Assembly: GCF_026151205.1 (NCBI RefSeq)
Contig: NC_087078.1
Span: 6,773,675 to 6,837,674 of the forward strand
Reading direction: 5' to 3'
DNA: 64,000 nucleotides
Origin: Bolinopsis microptera
Taxonomy: Eukaryota; Ctenophora; Tentaculata; Lobata; Bolinopsidae
The first letter of the stretch is position 1, and every line of letters begins with the position of its first letter. The notes under the pieces are model-generated. The model was not told the origin of the DNA, searched no databases, and worked only from the letters and a program-made list of their open reading frames with translations. Below are positions 58,442 through 64,000 of the stretch, in pieces. A program made the translations under genes and the position numbers.

Positions 58442-59959
58442 ATGGGGCTGTTATTTTTAGTATTTATACTTCTGCTGGTAAGTGCTGATTGAATATAAAG
58501 TTTAATTAACTTATAAGAGTCATGAATATCAGTTTTATTTACTAGCTCAAAGTAAACCCGAATGTTCCCACAGTTCACAAATCACAAGCATTTCCTTGCT
58601 AACACAAGCCTTTCCTTATTACGCTTAACTGAAATCAACTCTTTTTAGCAGGACCAGATTTACAGCAGTGGAATTGGTCAGATTAAATTCATCAAGTATG
58701 TGGACTACTCTAGTTGTGGTGAACCATGTGATTTTTACTTTAAACCGCTAACAATCCGAGATGAAGACGGCAACACTCTAAAAAACATACCGAAGACTGC
58801 TAGTACAAGTAACACGAAGACAGTTAATTTAACATTGGTGGAAGAGCTGAAAAATCCTATTGAGATCACCGTTCCGACGAACAAAACGGTGAACATTTTT
58901 ACCTCAGTTTGGGATGAAGACACAGGTGCATACGGTGCTGATGATTGGATAAGAAATATTACCAACTTTAAGATTCTTTTCGACACAAGGTCGGGTAATC
59001 AAGACTGGGAAATAGCAATTCAGACCAAAAGGAACCCGAGCATGCAATTTATGGTCAGCTACAGATTGTTAAGTTGTACTGTTAATTTCACCGGAGTAGG
59101 ATGCAATGTCTGTGTGAATGATCAATACACAAACCAGTGTAACGTGTACTGTAAACAGGACCTTAACTATTACACGTGTGACCCGACAACAGGAGGGAAG
59201 ATCTGCGTAGTAGGCAAACAGGGAGACAACTGTGATGAGTGTGAAAACGGAAAGATTGGACAAGACTGTGACCAATGTAAAAGTAACTTTGCAGGAGATG
59301 ATTGTGATATATGTGCTGAAGGGTTCTACCCTAAAGGAACATGTGGTGTGTACTGTATTCCAGACGGAGAGAATTACACTTGTAATGATGAAGGAGAGAA
59401 GCAGTGTCGTGGTAATAGAGATGGTGAGGAATGTGATGAATGTAAACCTAACTTTTACAAAGAGGACTGCTCGATCATCTGCAAAGAAAATGAGTTCTAC
59501 AATTGTACTGAAGATGGAGAGAAGGTCTGTCACAACTCCACTGCCAAATTGGAGGACAACTGTGGGCGCCCAGGTGAAGAAGAGAAAAAAGACAAAGAAG
59601 ATGAAGAAATCGGAGCATCTAATAACACTTTACTTATTGGGATAAGAGGAGGAGGTGGACTGCTTCTCTTCTTCGTGATACTTGTGATAACACTGTTAAT
59701 CAGAAAACAAAGAAGAGATAGGGAGGAGAATCTCAGCACCGGAAATGTTATATACGTTAATAATAATACTGCAGTTCCGAACCCCGCTGAAACAATCCCT
59801 ACGACTGAACACAACTATGAAAATTATGTTCCCCCAGTTACCTCGCCCACCAATGGTCATTTCTACAATGATGTCGTGCTACAAACTGAACCTGCTCTAG
59901 ATGAATCAGCATACGATTACGTACGAATCGAGGATGTGGTGAGGCACAACATTAGATGA
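58442..59959 (+). CDS. MNNL/DSL-like type-I membrane receptor, intact (about 447 aa)
   Basis: Exon 1 (58442-58477) encodes the signal peptide MGLLFLVFILLL with donor gtaagt. Exon 2 (58652-59959; acceptor tttttagcag, or a CAG earlier) encodes the rest. Residues about 13-150 resemble the Notch-ligand MNNL region: SGIGQIKFIKYVDYSSCGEP, then CDFYFKPLTI, NPIEITVPTN and MVSYRLLSC. Residues about 160-310 hold DSL/laminin-EGF-like repeats of the form C-x3-C-...-Y-x-C-...-C-x-G-x-x-G-x-x-C, for example QCNVYC and KQGDNCDEC. There are several N-glycosylation sequons. An acidic/Lys linker leads to one membrane span (about 344-364, LLLFFVILVITLLI), then RKQRR and an 80-residue tail with tyrosines in NYENYVPP, FYNDVV and SAYDYVRI (the S-x-Y-x-x-V form of an ITIM). 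Probably a cell-surface recognition or signalling protein. No true EGF array follows, unlike Delta/Jagged. Confidence 0.82.
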
Positions 59960-60760
59960 ACCAAGATTTGGCAGAGTTGTGAGTCGAAATTATTCCGTAT
60001 GAACTGATTAAGAAATATGACTGTTGTCAAATTCAAAGTATTATATTTTTATTACTGGTTTGAGTTATTGTTTGCTGCAAACCTAACGAACTAAAGAACT
60101 TGACGTGTTAAATATGACAGTTTTTTCTTCAATGTATGTTATTAATTAGTGTTTTGATCTTATTCTAGAATTTACTCGATGATCATGAAGAATTTGTTTA
60201 CTAATACTTGTGAATATTTGAACATGTTTAAGACTAGATCCCATGTTTAGTACTTTCATTTGATAATTCCGTTTATGAAATCGGATAACTGACACGTTTT
60301 TTGTATGTTTTATCTATGATCTAATGCATGTTATTACTATCGACAATAGATTAGAAGTGGTTTGTTTAGTGATTACAAAATTATTTATTAAATTCTCCAG
60401 CGTATTATTTTGTACAGTTGAACTTAATTTAATTTCGGCGACAGAACTGAAAACAGTGTCAGAACTAGGACACTAAATTGTGACTTATGAAATCCCTATG
60501 ATTAAAAAGGTGACTCCAATAGGTTCTGACTCTTGAACTCTTGAGGAGAGACGTTCATAGAATTATTAGTCGCTCACCTTGCCTGGTAAAAGGTATAAGC
60601 AGCAAACAAATATATGTTAGGTTTCCTTGAAAATTCGATAAATCACAATTTGAGCTAATCAAAAACCTGTTAGCTTCCTTATCAATCTAAAATGAGGTTC
60701 CAGACACAAATGACCAAAATACACCGTCCCTCCTCCTCCCTCCTGATCGATGTAAAATTG
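59960..60760 (+). repeat. Duplicated 3' flank of the receptor gene
   Basis: The 3' UTR and flank match 54904-55660 closely, with small indels such as an extra gcaaacctaacgaactaaag near 60080. It includes AT-rich 3' UTR sequence and the block ctcaccttgcctggtaaaag. Confidence 0.9.
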
Positions 60761-62200
60761 GTTTTGTGGGAGCAGACTGTGATGACTATGCTCCGAACAT
60801 CTATCCTAATGGAACATGTAATGTGTTCTGTGAGCCTGAAGTAGGACATTACAATTGCACTGCAATCAAGGAACCACAGTGTGTCAATGTAAAACTACGA
60901 TTACATCGTTACAACATCAAGTAACAAGGTAACAATTACTTTATTCCTTGTGTACTTTGTGTTAACATTTGCGTTTTCTCTGTGATGGGTAAGATGTATG
61001 GACACGTCTAGTCGAGGAGCTCTGTTGCAGTGATGCTTCTACTTTTCCTGCACTTGCAACTCCTTCAAGTGGTTATTTGACTGTTTTAATCGTGCCACCT
61101 GGGTAACAACTAGTGGCTCTATCTCTATCCAACAATAATCTTTTATCATCGCATGAGTTAACTCATATCGTCCGTTGTCCGTACACTTTACTTTCTCAAC
61201 CACCAGGAACAGCTACAATGCAGTGGGTGAAATAAAGTTTCTGAGTTACGAGGATTTGTATGACTGCAGCAATGAGGTACCTTTGGTGGATGCTTGCGAT
61301 TTCTACTTCAGACCACTTATTATAATTGAGGATGAAAATTGTAATGTTCTACTTCTACACAAAATAACAAAGACTACAGTTACCAAAGACACAGCAATTG
61401 CTGATTTAACAAAAGTAGCGGAGCTCAAAAATGCAATTCAGATCAGTGTACCGACAAACAAAACATTAAGGATTTATATCCTTACGGCTACCGGACAACT
61501 GAACCCAATTTAGACAATTTAGACTAACCCTAACCATAAAATTTTTACCACAATATGGGACAGTGAGACTGGAGCTGATAAAAGGGTCAGGGAGATAAAA
61601 CGTCAGGGTTCCTTTTGATGTTGTATCAGTCGGTGATTATTGGAAACAAGCGGTAAACAACATAGGAACAACTGTTAGCTTTACCGTTAAATATAAACTT
61701 ACACAGTGTGATAATAATTTTACCGGACTTGGATGCGGTTTTTGTAAAACGAGGCATTTCACAGATCTCTGTGATGAGTGCATAGAATACCACTTTATAC
61801 AGTAAAGATACTTATTTGGAAGCTATTCCCACTGTTTTGGATCATTCCTGTGAGGATATTGGAAATTACAACTACAATAACTATTTTTCATCCGACGAAG
61901 CCCACTATACCGAAGTGTGGATAGCAGCAGTTGTCTTTCTAACACTGGTTCTGGCTGCATTTTGTATTCTATAACCACGTAGAAAACACTCACGTAGAAA
62001 ACTTCTCTACTCGGAATTTGATCTACGTTACTGTAATTAGTACTGCAGTATCCAACCAGACTGAAGAAATGGTGGCTACTCCTGAACACAAGTACAGTGT
62101 TGTAACTTCCGAAGATGCTCCTTACATCGACAACACTATTGATGGAACCTCACCCATTACCCAACTATGATCATCGCTACAATAATGGCGTGCCCCCAAC
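60760..62200 (+). pseudogene. Broken MNNL/DSL-like receptor gene, copy 2
   Basis: This is a near-duplicate of copy 1: a Cys fragment (ADCDDYAPNIYPNGTCNVFC, about 60768-60880), a signal-peptide exon (MLLLFLHLQLLQ, about 61033-61068), and an MNNL-like exon from about 61207. That exon retains the extra DCSNEVPLVDACDFYFRPLI segment lost in copy 1 but stops early at about 61513 after an insertion (cctaaccctaacc-like). Cys, TM (VWIAAVVFLTLVLAAFCIL) and tail fragments continue to about 62200 with stops and frameshifts. The shared out-of-frame start of the MNNL exon shows the defect predates the duplication. Confidence 0.75.
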
Positions 62201-62209
62201 TGATAAGCT

Positions 62210-64000
62210 ACTCAAAATGAAACATCATATAGATTTGTAACACATCGTCAAGATAATAATGTGTCAGATCCTCTCACAGGCGCTCTCCTGCTCGCTCTAG
62301 ATCTCCTTTCAAACACTCCCTTTCTTATGACTCTCCAAGATACTCGTTCACTTTGTGACAGCTAAACATGAGACTCTACTGGTCACGTATCAGTATTGGT
62401 ACCTCGTGACTGTGTTATGTTAAAGTTAGAACGTGTATTTTGTTAAGCGCTACAATTCAATAGTCTTATTTGATGGACATTGTGATAACAATTTCATTTA
62501 TTAATTCAACTTATCGCATAATGCCAGATTGTTCACAACTAAAATACTGATATGAAGTATAATATTAAAAAAAGAGGTAAAATACAACAAATTGTATGAT
62601 ATTTAGATAATATAGTTTATTCGTTATACTACATCATAGAACTATTTAGAACATATAACTCTGCCAAAAAACACGTGATACCAGCAGTTAATACTTAATC
62701 CTTAGGGTTTTAAATATTAGTCAATAGGTATAATCCATCAACTAGAAAACTTTACCAACTTTATTATTACGTTTATACGACTAAATATAATATCGCAACA
62801 AATTCTACTTTTCGACGTGCAAGATCACTGGAATCTCTTATCATACCAATTGAATATTTTATTGGTGTCACTGATTGAAAAACGAAAAGTCGAATTTGCC
62901 GAGAAAACTAGTCCTGGTTTGATACAATTCAAGGACATTTTAAATGTTAAATAAAATACTCAAAACTAACATCTTAGCAGAAACCATATGTACAGAAATC
63001 TGTTCGTACATTTTTCAGACGACTCGTACAAATACATTGAACACTAAATTCTCCTTCATCATAGAATAATAAATACAAATAAAACAAATCATAAATTTTG
63101 CGTTTTACCGTTTTTTTTCTAACAGAAATAAAAGAATAATATCTCCTCCGTTTAAAGCTGACTAAAGTTATTTCATCTTTCGTTGCTAAGACCAAAACTT
63201 CTAGCATCTTACACTGCATAGTTACAGATGTAAACGTGAATGGTATTCCAATTTCCAATCCTAAATCTGACATTCTTGATATTTATTTTGGGACTTCTTA
63301 TTTCAAATTTTGTAGTACACATACTGCTAACAAAGCATACTATGACCATAACTGGATTATGTATCATCCTTTAAATATTTGCAGTTAGATATGATTCTCC
63401 AATTAACTGTTGACTTGAAGTCCTCGTTAATGGTTATATGTTTGTATATATATACAGACAGGTTTGATAAAGATACGTTGCTCTGGTAACCTCCAACAAC
63501 AGGAAATAACTCTTCCTGCACAAGGTCGATGAGAACTGCGGATAATCTTGTGCTGTGTTCAACGCATGTTCTGAGAGCAGATATCACATGACAGTGGGTC
63601 TCGGATCACCATATTTGGTTGTGTTACCACGGCAACACTACCATATTTGGTAATGTTACCACAGCAACACTACCTTACATGGTCACATCACACGACAGCT
63701 CTCGGATCACCGTTAGGTTCTGACAGATCGTGCTCTACTAACAACTTAACGTTATCACACGACCCACCGTTACTTTGAGGAGAGTTCAGTGGTTTAAGGG
63801 CGAGAGGGACGTTAGTTCTGGAGGGTTGGGTAGGAGCCCTACCAGTTACCCAGTAGGTGAATATCTCCCCTTTACCCTTGATGTCGGTTATACCGCGAGG
63901 TTCCAGGGTGTGTGTACCATTGAGAGAGAGAGCTTCGTATGTTTCTGGACTACAGTGTATCTTTAGAGCTGCGGGTGGTGTTGGTTAGGTGTCAGCTTTA
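62210..64000. other. Intergenic, no gene recognised
   Basis: AT-rich up to 63.3 kb. 63600-63680 holds a doubled unit of about 33 bp (accatatttggt, gttaccac[ag]gcaacact). Short ORFs at 62974-63273, 63357-63587 and 63775-63966 carry no recognisable domain. Confidence 0.5.

Overview
This is an AT-rich, intron-bearing animal genome window. Exons are bounded by GT-AG splice sites. The protein families (actin, lipoxygenase, aquaporin, kringle, OTU, PLAC8, a Notch-ligand-like MNNL/DSL protein) are metazoan. The reverse transcriptase types and a galactose-binding-like module look most like those of cnidarians. A cnidarian or similar invertebrate is my best guess, but the sequence alone does not settle the species.

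Layout. 0-3.3 kb (minus): the 3' part of an OTU cysteine-protease gene, then a complete three-exon PLAC8-like gene whose first intron holds about 0.7 kb of an 8-bp satellite. 3.3-9 kb: foldback and hAT-like MITEs and a 5'-truncated non-LTR reverse transcriptase. 9.2-10.3 kb (plus): an intronless cytoplasmic-type actin with three CACGTG boxes upstream. 12-13.9 kb (minus): a large lipoxygenase exon with all His/Asn iron ligands but a C-terminal Thr in place of Ile. 14-23 kb: duplications, a kringle domain split over three exons (minus), an opposite-strand exon encoding a Pro/Ala repeat plus a possible HTH, a large nested foldback element and a second 8-bp satellite.

23.8-33 kb is a stack of insertions. 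A galactose-binding-like gene (minus) is broken at a mariner-like element with a decayed transposase. The right inverted repeat of that element is split by an apparently full-length two-ORF LINE (ORF1 with an SGNH esterase domain, ORF2 with APE endonuclease and RT), leaving TGAG on both sides. 33-41 kb is repeats, including a roughly 3 kb palindromic element. 42.2-44.5 kb (minus) is a complete six-exon aquaporin (271 aa) with a water-channel filter but NPV in place of the second NPA. 46.1-48.1 kb is a solo copy of the element that is nested and inverted at 17.7-21.6 kb. 48-54 kb is repeat-rich and gene-poor, and has a tRNA-derived SINE.

54.8-62.2 kb is the most distinctive region: a locally duplicated cluster encoding a type-I membrane protein with a Notch-ligand-like N-terminus, DSL/laminin-EGF-like cysteine repeats, one membrane span and a tyrosine-rich tail. 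One copy is intact, two are broken, and there is one 3' remnant. The genes do not form a pathway. The duplicated receptor-like cluster is the best candidate for an undescribed system.
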